Source: a virus. Taken from it: a stretch of DNA of 32,927 nt. Below are positions 8,782-18,212 of this stretch, in pieces (within the stretch, counting starts at the first letter, position 1; every line of letters begins with the position of its first letter). The position numbers and the translations under genes are program-made. The DNA lies in IMG/VR virus record IMGVR_UViG_3300042430_002017, positions 1 to 32,927 of that record. One strand, 5' to 3'. Under the pieces are notes generated by a model that did not search any database, had not been told where the DNA came from, and was given only the letters and a program-made list of their open reading frames with translations.

Positions 8782-8790
8782 ATAAATAGT
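8782..8790 (-). promoter_or_regulatory. ACTATTTAT element before the 301-residue gene
   Basis: The coding strand reads AACTATTTATA, then an A-rich leader with an AAGGAAAAAAG purine run before the ATG at 8759. The heptamer is 22 nt from the start. Together with the sites near 18160 and 26033 it shares the longer core ACTATTTAT, so it may be a phage promoter element. Confidence 0.35.
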
Positions 8791-9965
8791 TATGTGGACA
8801 CTTTTTCAACATTAAAATATTTGTATCCGTATTTTTCTAAATCACCCACATTATCGACTTCACCTAACCTCATCACATTTTCCAATGCGGTATATTTGCC
8901 TCGTTCAATAAAGACATTTGTTATAATTTCGGGTTCGTCAATAACATTTAATAATGCTTCATTCTTTGTTAGAGCGCTTAAAACTAAATCACCTGGTACT
9001 AAACCATACGAATCAACTACATAAATTGTATAGTCCTCGTAATCAAAATAGTTTACACCATTGATCGTATAAGCCGAATACGACCCTGTTGGGTCAACAC
9101 CCCAATATGTTCCTATCGAACCTGTGTTTCCTGTAACCTGAACACCTAATTTATATTTCCCACCAGCCAAGTTTATCTTTGGTCCGTATTGTGATAAATC
9201 ATTAAGTGTTGATTCAGTAAATCCTGTAATAACAAATGGTACCGAAGTATAGTTGTAAGAGTAATAATCAGTCACATCTGTATTTGAATCACCTGTGAAT
9301 ATATAGTCGTAACTTATTGGTGTTGCAGACCAACTACCACCGGCAGGATAAAACACAATATTACCCTGTGGATTTGTTATTGTTACGTTTGAGTATGGTA
9401 CTGTTACGGGTTTCTCAACTTTAGATATACCCCAAGGCGAATTAGCCGTTAGAGTAATTGTGTAGTTGTTTGATGCCGTCGGGTAGATGTGGGTTAAAGG
9501 TGTAATACCAACAACCGATTGTTGTGGTGACCCATCACCCCAATCCAAAGTATAGGTCGATAATTGTAAAAACTTAATAAACTCTAAATCGGAAGTATTA
9601 TAAAAAGTATATGTATACGGATTTATAGTATTAGCCGTAGCGATAAAATTATTTAATACATCCGCCTGTAACATTAAACCATCAGTTGGTGTATAGTAAC
9701 CCAAATCAACCGCAGATTCAGTTAACATAATATTAACTGAAAGTCCTGTTAAGAACGATGTTCCACCTGTGTTACCCGATAAAATATAATCCATAGGTAG
9801 ATAAACACCAGTTGTTCCTGTTGTAGTTGCACTTATTGTTGTTGCGGTTAAACAACAAGGATCAATAATAGTGGTAATATCTGTTTCCCCTGTGTATGTA
9901 ACAAATACAAGATCACTCTTGATGTTTTCGGGTGAAATAATAAACTTATATTCTTGTAATTCCAT
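8790..9965 (-). CDS. Baseplate/tail protein with PKD-like domain
   Basis: A 391-residue protein. Residues about 120-190 match the PKD pattern: WGDGS at 142-146, a conserved THIYP at 158-162, and NYTITLTANSPWG after it. PKD domains are Ig-like folds usually found in extracellular or surface proteins. The rest is Thr/Gly/Tyr-rich beta sequence with the C-terminal segment (VMRLGEVDNVGDLEKYGYKY) looking helical. The ATG overlaps the upstream stop (TAATG at 9965). It is probably an exposed part of the baseplate or a short fibre; its exact partner is unknown. Confidence 0.65.
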   Translation of the reverse strand: MELQEYKFIISPENIKSDLVFVTYTGETDITTIIDPCCLTATTISATTTGTTGVYLPMDYILSGNTGGTSFLTGLSVNIMLTESAVDLGYYTPTDGLMLQADVLNNFIATANTINPYTYTFYNTSDLEFIKFLQLSTYTLDWGDGSPQQSVVGITPLTHIYPTASNNYTITLTANSPWGISKVEKPVTVPYSNVTITNPQGNIVFYPAGGSWSATPISYDYIFTGDSNTDVTDYYSYNYTSVPFVITGFTESTLNDLSQYGPKINLAGGKYKLGVQVTGNTGSIGTYWGVDPTGSYSAYTINGVNYFDYEDYTIYVVDSYGLVPGDLVLSALTKNEALLNVIDEPEIITNVFIERGKYTALENVMRLGEVDNVGDLEKYGYKYFNVEKVST

Positions 9966-10768
9966 TATGGATTAACGTATTCGTACCATTTTATCGGTGT
10001 TAAAGAATCACCAACCCTTAAGTTGGTTGATGTTGAGAACACTTCGTATGTTTTGTTGTTATAATCTAAATCTACCCTATAATAGAAATATGTTGAGTTA
10101 TCAAAAGTGAATTTATCAGGTATGATTAAATTTTGTCGGGTATTGGTCATTCTCTTAAAAACACCGGTTCTTGCGTCAAAGAAACTTGCCGTCATATAAA
10201 ATTCATCGATATTAATTACCTCACGACTTCTTAACCAATAAATGAAAAACCCTTCTTTATCACCAATATAATCTAAAACCATTTTTGGTTTCTTAATCTC
10301 AACAGGTGGAACCAAAGGTGATAAAACCACCGTTTCTGTTCTACCTTGTTGTACCGGTAAAATAATCGATAAATAAAGTTGTTGTGTCTTTTCGTTATCA
10401 CTATCAAACAAATCCAACTTAAAAAACGATTTAATAAATGGTTTAGCGTAATAATATACTTGTTCTGTGGTAAATCCGAGATCTAAATATGAATTATCCC
10501 AAGACCCTACGGTTGTTGCCGTAATTGGTTGTGAGTAATCATAAAAGTAAAATTCGTAATCAATCGCCGAATCTAAATTAGGAAATACATTATGTGCAAA
10601 CCTTGATATTTCAAAGTCGGTCGCGGTTCCAATAACTTGTTTTAAGATAGTTGTCTCGTATTCTGTGATCGCTTCATCTCTACCAGTAAAATCCCATTGC
10701 ATATTAATTGGGATATTAATAGATTGGTCTAAATCTGTTTTTAATATTTTTACTTTATTCGCATTCAT
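9965..10768 (-). CDS. Baseplate-region structural protein, function unknown
   Basis: A 267-residue protein with no motif I recognise. It is rich in aromatic residues and predicted strands (YFYYRVDLDYNN, FFIYWLRSREV), with no membrane helix. Its start at 10768 lies 14 nt inside the preceding 597-residue gene, in another frame, and its stop overlaps the next start. Such packing is typical of proteins made in fixed ratios for one complex. A wedge role equivalent to T4 gp8 or gp53 is possible but not shown by sequence. Confidence 0.6.
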   Translation of the reverse strand: MNANKVKILKTDLDQSINIPINMQWDFTGRDEAITEYETTILKQVIGTATDFEISRFAHNVFPNLDSAIDYEFYFYDYSQPITATTVGSWDNSYLDLGFTTEQVYYYAKPFIKSFFKLDLFDSDNEKTQQLYLSIILPVQQGRTETVVLSPLVPPVEIKKPKMVLDYIGDKEGFFIYWLRSREVINIDEFYMTASFFDARTGVFKRMTNTRQNLIIPDKFTFDNSTYFYYRVDLDYNNKTYEVFSTSTNLRVGDSLTPIKWYEYVNP

Positions 10769-12548
10769 CTACTAATGGATCCTCAATTGTGTTTATGTTC
10801 TGTGGAACTTTACCTATTTGTGCGTAATCACTTGGTATGTTAAAATCTTCAGGTGTTATTCTAAAAATCGTATTAACGTATGGATAATGACCCCCATTCA
10901 TAAATGGAAAATCAATACCAATACCTTCATTATCTATAAAACCATATGGGTATAAATCCCTCCATCTAAACAATGCGTTTGTTGTGGAGTAATATGCGTA
11001 AGGTGGAATACCAACTACACTTGTTGAGCTTCCTTCCTCAATATAATCAGAGAACGCCCCAATTTGAATTGGGTTATGTGGTTGATAGAAATACCCTATT
11101 TGATTACTACTATTTAACCCATTGTCAACGATTGCAAACCAATTTTGGTTGAATTTTATTTTGTGTTGATAAGTTGATATAACCCTTTCTAACTGATTGA
11201 AGTTATTCCATTCACAAAAATCTCCGTCGATTGTGTCACCTGATGATAATAATTGATTGTAAAAAAACGGTCCTGTCCCAACCAAAGAATTGTATTGCCC
11301 TTGTGGTATATTTGTATTTGAATTGGGGTTATTTTGATCCCACCAAGTTTGGGGTTTTTTGTTCTGTAAAAACGTATTAAAGTCCCAACCTTGTTTCATA
11401 TTTCTTGTCCACCCAAAATAACCTCTCCAAATTGTTGTAAAAAATAATTCAGTTAGTGGTCTGTTTTGATTATCTATTAATCCACTTATATTGATATCAC
11501 AATTAAATGATAATGTGTAGGACCTACTACCTTCTTTAACAGATGTTCTTTGTTTTTCATTTGGTGTTAGAACTTTTATCTCACATTTCTTTTTATCACC
11601 ATAGATGTTTCTTTCAAAACCGGCATTAACTAAAACAGTACAATTAGGGTCAGTAATGATTTTGTGTTTACGAATATAATATTGACTTACCGTGTCCGCA
11701 GAATTAGCGGCGTTAATAACCCTTCTAAATGTTCCTTGAGTGTTTGTTTGGAATGTCGTACCAGTATATCCAACATTTCGTATGTTGAAGATGTATTCAT
11801 CAGATCCTGAACCCCCATCACCCAAACTAGTTACTTGGAACATTTGGTTTCCGTTGTAATTTACAGATAGATAAACATATTCCCCAACCGTTAACCCGTG
11901 TTTCATTGGTGTCTTGAATACTATATTATTACGTAAAGTATTTGATCCTACCACAATATAATATGGTATCCCATTCGATGCGACCCAACTCCAAGTTATA
12001 TTTGTGTCCGGTTCTACGGTAAATAAAGTTTTGGTAAAATCATTTGCGTAAGCATAACTTATATAATGAGACCAATTATAGGTCGTTGCACTTACACTTT
12101 TAAAGTTTAAGTGATTACTTGGTGGTTGAGTATAACCCACAACACTATTATCTGTCCTGATAAAATCAAATTCAGGGTATTGTGGTAGACCTTCCCAAGG
12201 CACACTTTGATCTGTTGTAAATGGGGGTTGATTACCTTGATAATAGTAGTTTTGAGCATTACCTACCGCATTAGTATAATATAAATTGTCTCTATAAGGA
12301 ACATAAGTGGTTTCACCTGAAATTGCGTTCTCAAATAAGATTGTAAACTTGGTAACCGGTCTAAATATGGTTGACGCTTGTCGTTCTTCTTCAAATACAT
12401 TTACCAAATTTAAATCAACACTTCTGTCATATTCAACTAAATCTTTACTTGTTTGACTGAACGGTATGTTTATAAACTGATCAGTTCTCGGTGCGGATTT
12501 ATATCTCTGTGTTGACGATATTATTCTTTCTGTTGGGTCTACGGTCAT
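10755..12548 (-). CDS. Large baseplate-region structural protein, function unknown
   Basis: A 597-residue protein, not recognised. It is rich in Asn, Tyr, Trp and Gly, as in many phage fibre and baseplate proteins. The C-terminal third has a distinctive aromatic block (GYFYQPHNPIQIGAFSDYIE, then RWRDLYPYGF and PFMNGGHYPY). Six cysteines are scattered with no clear metal-binding spacing. No membrane segments are visible. It starts two nt after the stop of the giant 1861-residue protein and overlaps the next gene by 14 nt, so the three are probably translated together and may form one subassembly. Confidence 0.6.
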   Translation of the reverse strand: MTVDPTERIISSTQRYKSAPRTDQFINIPFSQTSKDLVEYDRSVDLNLVNVFEEERQASTIFRPVTKFTILFENAISGETTYVPYRDNLYYTNAVGNAQNYYYQGNQPPFTTDQSVPWEGLPQYPEFDFIRTDNSVVGYTQPPSNHLNFKSVSATTYNWSHYISYAYANDFTKTLFTVEPDTNITWSWVASNGIPYYIVVGSNTLRNNIVFKTPMKHGLTVGEYVYLSVNYNGNQMFQVTSLGDGGSGSDEYIFNIRNVGYTGTTFQTNTQGTFRRVINAANSADTVSQYYIRKHKIITDPNCTVLVNAGFERNIYGDKKKCEIKVLTPNEKQRTSVKEGSRSYTLSFNCDINISGLIDNQNRPLTELFFTTIWRGYFGWTRNMKQGWDFNTFLQNKKPQTWWDQNNPNSNTNIPQGQYNSLVGTGPFFYNQLLSSGDTIDGDFCEWNNFNQLERVISTYQHKIKFNQNWFAIVDNGLNSSNQIGYFYQPHNPIQIGAFSDYIEEGSSTSVVGIPPYAYYSTTNALFRWRDLYPYGFIDNEGIGIDFPFMNGGHYPYVNTIFRITPEDFNIPSDYAQIGKVPQNINTIEDPLVDECE

Positions 12549-12550
12549 TA

Positions 12551-15500
12551 TTAATCAGTTGTTGCTACGTAAAGTTTATAGAACCTGTCTACCGCTGTTT
12601 TACCATTATTCAAACCAAAATAGAAGTGGTATGGTGCTCCAACAACAACTGCTTGTTGATTAGATCCGATTGGTTGTCCTTGTATAATACTATTAATTGT
12701 TGGTTGAGCATCTGGTACGTTATTAACATAATTTGAAATGTAACCTAACTTAGTTGTTTGGGTAATGTATTTTTCTTGTAAAGTATCAAAGTCAAGATCT
12801 TGGTATTTCTTACTAAAGAACCCTCCACTATAAACATTATCAGTAAGCCAGTTGTTATCTTCGGTCCCAAAGATGTTCATAGTAGGGTTACTTTGTTTTA
12901 AAGACCATTTGTAATGAGGAACAACTTGAGATTTAGAGTAACCAAATTTTTCCTGAATTAATGGGGAGTTACTGTATGTTTCAATACCCGGTGATTCAAT
13001 TTTTCTGTAGTTTAAGTTTTGTAATGGTGTTTGGAAGAATACACCGAATACCGGTTTAATGTCCGCATTTGACGGATAAGAAGCCGGATAATAGTTATCA
13101 CCGAAGAAAATATAATTATTACTTGGTACGTTCTCACTAATGAATGGCAATACTTTCCACTCCGAATTAACTGATAACATCTGAGCCCAATCACCATCAA
13201 TTCTATAACCACCTCTTGTACTGTTAAAGAACTGTATAATACCTTTACCTTCACTTGAGTCACCACCAGTACTAACAGGTATCATTCTTTGTCTAACCCC
13301 TTCATTTAAAATTCTCGATAAGAACCCTAATTGGATTAGATCAGAATTATCTTGGTATGATGTCGCTTTTAATTGATCCGCGTAGTAAGATCCAAAACCA
13401 TCAATACCACTACAACAAATCTCATTAATAAAACTATCTCTTGGCCCTAAATCAACTACCGTTGTTGGGAATTGAATTTGTTTTTTATTGTACCCAAAAC
13501 CAGGAAAATCTTTAAGACTTTGTGGGGTAAAAGGACTTATTGATGGTGAATTTTTACCAATAAAGTCATTACCATTCCATGGTGACGATCTATAATAGAA
13601 ACTATTTGACAAATCATTAAATACAACAACATCTTCGCAGTAATTGTAATTTGGTTGTAGTGTAGGTCCGAATGTTGTACTCTTATTAAAGCTAAACATA
13701 TATAAAGACCCATTTAACCAGTTGTTTTGGAACACCTGTGAAAACACACCTCTACAAGCAGCAAAGTTCATTGTAAATCTAACTTTCCACTCTAAGAATA
13801 ATCTAGCGTCATCACCATATTGGGCTAAGTATGTTTTATTTAATAAACAATAACAACCATTAACCATTCTGTTAACAGGTATAGAACATTGATCGGGAGG
13901 AATAACCCCAACATTACTTCCTGATCCACTATAACATTCCAAAGGAACCATACCTTCACAAGTTAAAGTATTTGTCAAACCTGAAACAAATGAATCCTCA
14001 TCTTGTTGATCACCCGTTGGTAAGTCCGCACCAGCCGATATTGTAGGTTCAGTTTGAATACCTGAAGCGTTATAAGCGGTAAAATTGTTATTTTGGTGTA
14101 AAGCATAACCAGTTCTATTCTGAACACCATTTTCAATTTTAGTTGATGTTGGTAATCGGTCACTTCTCATTACGATATTTGTACTTTGGAATGTAACAGG
14201 CGTTAATCCGTATCTATAGTAAGCCGGTGAATATAAAACTGATAGGTTACCTCCAACATTAACATTATTAAACCAACCACTTTGAGTATTGTAATATTGT
14301 TTTTTCTGACATTCACTATCACATGAACCACCTGAATTGGTGTATATTGTTTTTGTGAATATTAATTGATCTAAATTCCACGCTAAGAATGCATTACCAC
14401 CAACATATTGAGTTGGCGCAGATTGTTGTTGTGGTATCGTATAATAAGACGACGCTAAAAGTTGATATAAATTACCACCTGTTGTTAGTTGTGATGTGTT
14501 CTGCCAAGTAGGAAATACTGGTGTGTAAGAACCAATATTAGTAACATTGGTATCGTCAGTACATAAATAATAATAAGGTAAGTTAGAGGTAAACGCCGTA
14601 AACTTAGTCGTATCAGGTGTGAATGCAAATGATGGGAAATATAAGTTAGAAACATTATTGTTAGCACTTACGTGACTAACTGGTTTATTACCAGAAGCAA
14701 AAGTACTATAACCCTGTATTGGTCTATTTAAATAATACGAACCTTCAATCTGAACCGACCCAAAAGATGAGAAACCAAATATTTTAGATACATCGTATTT
14801 GATAGTTTGTTTTGGTGTGAATGGGTCAACACCTCTTACAAAAATACAAATTTCATAACCTTCCCAACCATCCATCAAGGTAACTACGTTATTTATTGTC
14901 CAAGAACTAAATGCTGTTTGGTCACCTACCGGACAGTCAGGTGTTAAAATAGTAACATCATGCCTTAAGTAGTTGTTAGGATAATACCCAGTGGTTAACT
15001 GATCAATTCCGATGAATTCATTAACGGTAAGTCCTGTTATTAGTTGGAAATACTCAATATCGGTCGCAAACTGTAAATAAGACGCTTCAACATTTGGGTT
15101 ACCAACAACAGATTGTTGACTAACTTGTGGTAGATTAAGTACGATGTTCGCATTTAAGTTAACTTGTGGGTTAGCAGGATTAGCATATTGCACTAAAGCC
15201 GGTACTGAATTTCCTGTTAGTGTTGTCCCCGTAATTGAATTAGTGTTAAACTGATTAAGTGTTGCCCCTGTTAAATTAAGTAAACGATTTGAGGATTGTG
15301 CGTCGGTGTAATTTGGGTCTTGGAATGAACACACATTTCCAATTCCGATTTGACCTATCGCACCAGGACTCATTAAAACAACAACCACTTGATCCGTAAA
15401 TGGTTGTGAGTTTAGAGAAGGATTCACCGTTGTTTGTATTTGATTATATGCTCCTCCTGTGTTGAAATACTTATCTCTTGTGTTGAAGTCGTTTAATTGT

Positions 15501-18136
15501 TGTGGGAATGTTTTTGAGGTTGGGTACGCAAAATATCTATCGTCAGTCCCTACACCATCTTTATCTGCCGACCATAAAAATGGTTGTGGGGCGTGAAGCA
15601 AATATTGTTCATTATCATATAATCTATTCGGATTAGTAGATGAAAGTACATCGTAACCAGAAATAACTCTCGCTAAATCCAAAGACGCTTGTACCGCTAA
15701 ATCTTGATTTATCTTATCATCACCTATGAGTGATGCAAATGTTTTATAAGGTCCCGACCCCCCACATTGGAATGGATTACTATTTGGATCATCATCTGGT
15801 CCTGACATGTTAGGGTGTTGTATATAATATGACCCAGCAGAGTTAACAGGCGCAATAATACTTAAAGACGGTACTAATGTTAGATCATAAAAACTACTTG
15901 ACCCTCCTTGAGCGGCAGCGTCTATTTCATCATTAACACTATTGAGGTCAAAATTATCATCCATTTCCGCAGTTTTACAATCACAATCACAACTCGTACA
16001 ATCAGGATATGCAATCATAGGTAAAGATATTCTTGGGAACCCTTTTACTTTAATTGCGGCAATAATTGTAAAGGCGAAAAATGCCGCCGCTAGCGCCACT
16101 TTAAATGCCGCTGCGGCTATTAAGAAAATACCGGCAAATATTAAACGAATACCCTCAAGTATCCACCCCACGTTAACGGTAACCCCAAGTCCAACTGAAA
16201 TAACACCAGCACCCGCACTAACTAATTGTATACCAGTCTGTATAGCGTTAAACAACGAAACTGCCGCATCATAAGTTAAATAAAGACTTAAAACTATTAA
16301 TACGTATTTGAGTATTGGCCATGTGAATGAAATAAAGTGTGCAACAAATAGTAAAACTAAAAGTGGGAAAGTTAAAACGTTGATCAATATGTTAAACACA
16401 AAAAATATTGGGTCAAAGTTTCTAATTATATCATTTACAGGGAACGTATTTACCGTCGATTTACAAGATCTGTTATCAATTTCTTTTATCCCTAAATGTC
16501 TTGCCCTACCAATCCCATTCTTGTATCTATCCAAGAACATTGCGGTCGTATAAACTTTATTATATTTAAACTCATAGAAAGTATCTTCACAATCGATCGC
16601 TTCTTGTGGGTTAACATAATCATCCCAATCTAAACTGAACGCATATGACTTTAAAAGATTGAATAGTGTTTCAGGGTATACCTTGAATGTAAAATCTTGA
16701 GTAACGTTAGGATTTACGGATGTACCGACTATTTGAATTGTGTCCCCGACATTAAATGGTATTGAATTTTGAGACCCCGTATATAGAACACCATTCAAAT
16801 ATATTTCATATGATGAATTATTAAGTGAAGTTTCAAATGAAATACCAGCATCAAAACCAAATGATTGTACTTCTGTTACACCTGTAACTAAACCTGGTTG
16901 AATTTGGTAAGTATAGGTTTGTGTTGCTTGATCAAATGGATCATTACCTGATGTTGACCACCCGTATTCTTTAACGTTTGGTACTAAGAAATTGGCTCTT
17001 TGGAAACTATTCTGTAGTCCTTCCTCATTTTGCCACTTCATTTTAAATCGGTACTTACCTTTTGTTGGTATACCTTTACTAGGGTCATCGGATAATACTT
17101 GTTCTCCGAATTCATTTGTGAATACGTAATCCAAATTCATTGGTACGTTAAGGACATATGCCCCATCAGGATCAATTACTTTACCTTCCTGTTCTACTTG
17201 ATATACCTCTAATATTGGTAAACCTTGATCATCAGAATTAATTGTTTGTCGTATTGCCTGTATTTCACCAGGACCTGAAACCAACTCACATAAATTACCT
17301 GTATTGTTTTTTGGTTTACATCCAATCTTCAATGCATCGTCATTTGTTGTTGATATAATTGACCCCATAAATATGGAGGTTGGTTGGATACTGATATTTG
17401 CTTGTTTGGTCAAATCAAAATCAACTCGTGTAATACCAACTTGACATAACTCTTGATCACCCCAAAAAGGAGCAACATCAACATCAAACACCAAATTTTT
17501 AATTTGTGGTAATTCTCTTAAGTTTGTTGATGATCTGAAGGTAGACCCGTTAACTTGTGTTTCGGTTGCTAACCCTTGTTGTATTAAATCTTGTGGCGAT
17601 AAAGAAAAACAACCAATATCAGATAAATCAACATCCATCACAATTGTTTGAGTTCCGGTGGGAACCCCAAAAATCATAAAGTCACCACTATCATTTGTTG
17701 TTACAGTAAATCTGTAGTATTTGTCGTAAACCTCAATATATGATTCATCCATTAACACATCCCCAACATTAGGAAATGTTCCTGTCGATTGGTGTCCTTT
17801 ATATGATGGTAGTTTAGGTAATAAATTATACCTATAACCTTCTTCATTGGTATCGGTTATGGTTCTATAGGGATATAGTTCGGAAATTACAGGGTCAAAT
17901 TCATCCGCATCATCCAATGGGATAAAAACCGATACTTTAGCATTTGGTAAACCAAATCCGTTATTAACAAAAACACGACCAACTACGACACCGTAATCCG
18001 CACACATTCTTGTGTATAAATCATTTGCAAGAATCTTTAAGGAAAGCACTTCCAAAGATTCCCAATCTTGTTCTAAATTGACATTAATATATTTGTCAAC
18101 ACCTACTTCGGTTCTTATTCTATATGATTTGGGCAT
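12551..18136 (-). CDS. Giant baseplate-region protein with multi-pass hydrophobic core and Cys cluster
   Basis: A 1861-residue protein I cannot assign to a family. Residues about 50-175 look like two carboxypeptidase-regulatory-like Ig folds (VVGRVFVNNGFGLPNAKVSV; TTNDSGDFMIFGVPTGTQ). Residues about 576-697 are strongly hydrophobic, enough for four to five membrane helices (PIFFVFNILINVL, PLLVLLFVAHF, LIFAGIFLIAAAA). Directly after comes DCTSCDCDCKT (C713, C716, C718, C720), a possible metal site. The remaining 1100 residues are Asn/Gly/Tyr-rich structural sequence ending in GAPYHFYFGLNNGKTA. It lies between gp6 and other baseplate genes. It is too unlike a coiled-coil tape measure to call it one; a membrane-interacting baseplate component is my inference. 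Confidence 0.65.
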   Translation of the reverse strand: MPKSYRIRTEVGVDKYINVNLEQDWESLEVLSLKILANDLYTRMCADYGVVVGRVFVNNGFGLPNAKVSVFIPLDDADEFDPVISELYPYRTITDTNEEGYRYNLLPKLPSYKGHQSTGTFPNVGDVLMDESYIEVYDKYYRFTVTTNDSGDFMIFGVPTGTQTIVMDVDLSDIGCFSLSPQDLIQQGLATETQVNGSTFRSSTNLRELPQIKNLVFDVDVAPFWGDQELCQVGITRVDFDLTKQANISIQPTSIFMGSIISTTNDDALKIGCKPKNNTGNLCELVSGPGEIQAIRQTINSDDQGLPILEVYQVEQEGKVIDPDGAYVLNVPMNLDYVFTNEFGEQVLSDDPSKGIPTKGKYRFKMKWQNEEGLQNSFQRANFLVPNVKEYGWSTSGNDPFDQATQTYTYQIQPGLVTGVTEVQSFGFDAGISFETSLNNSSYEIYLNGVLYTGSQNSIPFNVGDTIQIVGTSVNPNVTQDFTFKVYPETLFNLLKSYAFSLDWDDYVNPQEAIDCEDTFYEFKYNKVYTTAMFLDRYKNGIGRARHLGIKEIDNRSCKSTVNTFPVNDIIRNFDPIFFVFNILINVLTFPLLVLLFVAHFISFTWPILKYVLIVLSLYLTYDAAVSLFNAIQTGIQLVSAGAGVISVGLGVTVNVGWILEGIRLIFAGIFLIAAAAFKVALAAAFFAFTIIAAIKVKGFPRISLPMIAYPDCTSCDCDCKTAEMDDNFDLNSVNDEIDAAAQGGSSSFYDLTLVPSLSIIAPVNSAGSYYIQHPNMSGPDDDPNSNPFQCGGSGPYKTFASLIGDDKINQDLAVQASLDLARVISGYDVLSSTNPNRLYDNEQYLLHAPQPFLWSADKDGVGTDDRYFAYPTSKTFPQQLNDFNTRDKYFNTGGAYNQIQTTVNPSLNSQPFTDQVVVVLMSPGAIGQIGIGNVCSFQDPNYTDAQSSNRLLNLTGATLNQFNTNSITGTTLTGNSVPALVQYANPANPQVNLNANIVLNLPQVSQQSVVGNPNVEASYLQFATDIEYFQLITGLTVNEFIGIDQLTTGYYPNNYLRHDVTILTPDCPVGDQTAFSSWTINNVVTLMDGWEGYEICIFVRGVDPFTPKQTIKYDVSKIFGFSSFGSVQIEGSYYLNRPIQGYSTFASGNKPVSHVSANNNVSNLYFPSFAFTPDTTKFTAFTSNLPYYYLCTDDTNVTNIGSYTPVFPTWQNTSQLTTGGNLYQLLASSYYTIPQQQSAPTQYVGGNAFLAWNLDQLIFTKTIYTNSGGSCDSECQKKQYYNTQSGWFNNVNVGGNLSVLYSPAYYRYGLTPVTFQSTNIVMRSDRLPTSTKIENGVQNRTGYALHQNNNFTAYNASGIQTEPTISAGADLPTGDQQDEDSFVSGLTNTLTCEGMVPLECYSGSGSNVGVIPPDQCSIPVNRMVNGCYCLLNKTYLAQYGDDARLFLEWKVRFTMNFAACRGVFSQVFQNNWLNGSLYMFSFNKSTTFGPTLQPNYNYCEDVVVFNDLSNSFYYRSSPWNGNDFIGKNSPSISPFTPQSLKDFPGFGYNKKQIQFPTTVVDLGPRDSFINEICCSGIDGFGSYYADQLKATSYQDNSDLIQLGFLSRILNEGVRQRMIPVSTGGDSSEGKGIIQFFNSTRGGYRIDGDWAQMLSVNSEWKVLPFISENVPSNNYIFFGDNYYPASYPSNADIKPVFGVFFQTPLQNLNYRKIESPGIETYSNSPLIQEKFGYSKSQVVPHYKWSLKQSNPTMNIFGTEDNNWLTDNVYSGGFFSKKYQDLDFDTLQEKYITQTTKLGYISNYVNNVPDAQPTINSIIQGQPIGSNQQAVVVGAPYHFYFGLNNGKTAVDRFYKLYVATTD

Positions 18137-18154
18137 TAAAGATTTCGTTTTTTC

Positions 18155-18163
18155 ATAAATAGT
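18155..18163 (-). promoter_or_regulatory. ACTATTTAT element before the giant protein gene
   Basis: The coding strand reads AAACTATTTATG, 18 nt before the ATG at 18136, inside the 76-nt AT-rich gap after gp6. This is the widest gap in the baseplate block, which suits a new transcript start. Confidence 0.35.
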
Positions 18164-18212
18164 TTATTTCCTATTTTAAAAAAAATAATCTTATTCTTGG
18201 AAAAATAAATCG

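Noticed and set aside
15942-16274. Plus-strand Ala/Ile-rich open frame of 110 codons
   Set aside because: It is the antisense of the hydrophobic segment of the giant protein; its Ala/Ile/Pro-rich composition follows from complementing those codons.
12551-18136. Giant protein as the tail tape measure
   Set aside because: It lacks long coiled-coil or helical repeat sequence, begins with Ig-like domains and is mostly Asn/Gly/Tyr-rich, and it lies among wedge genes.
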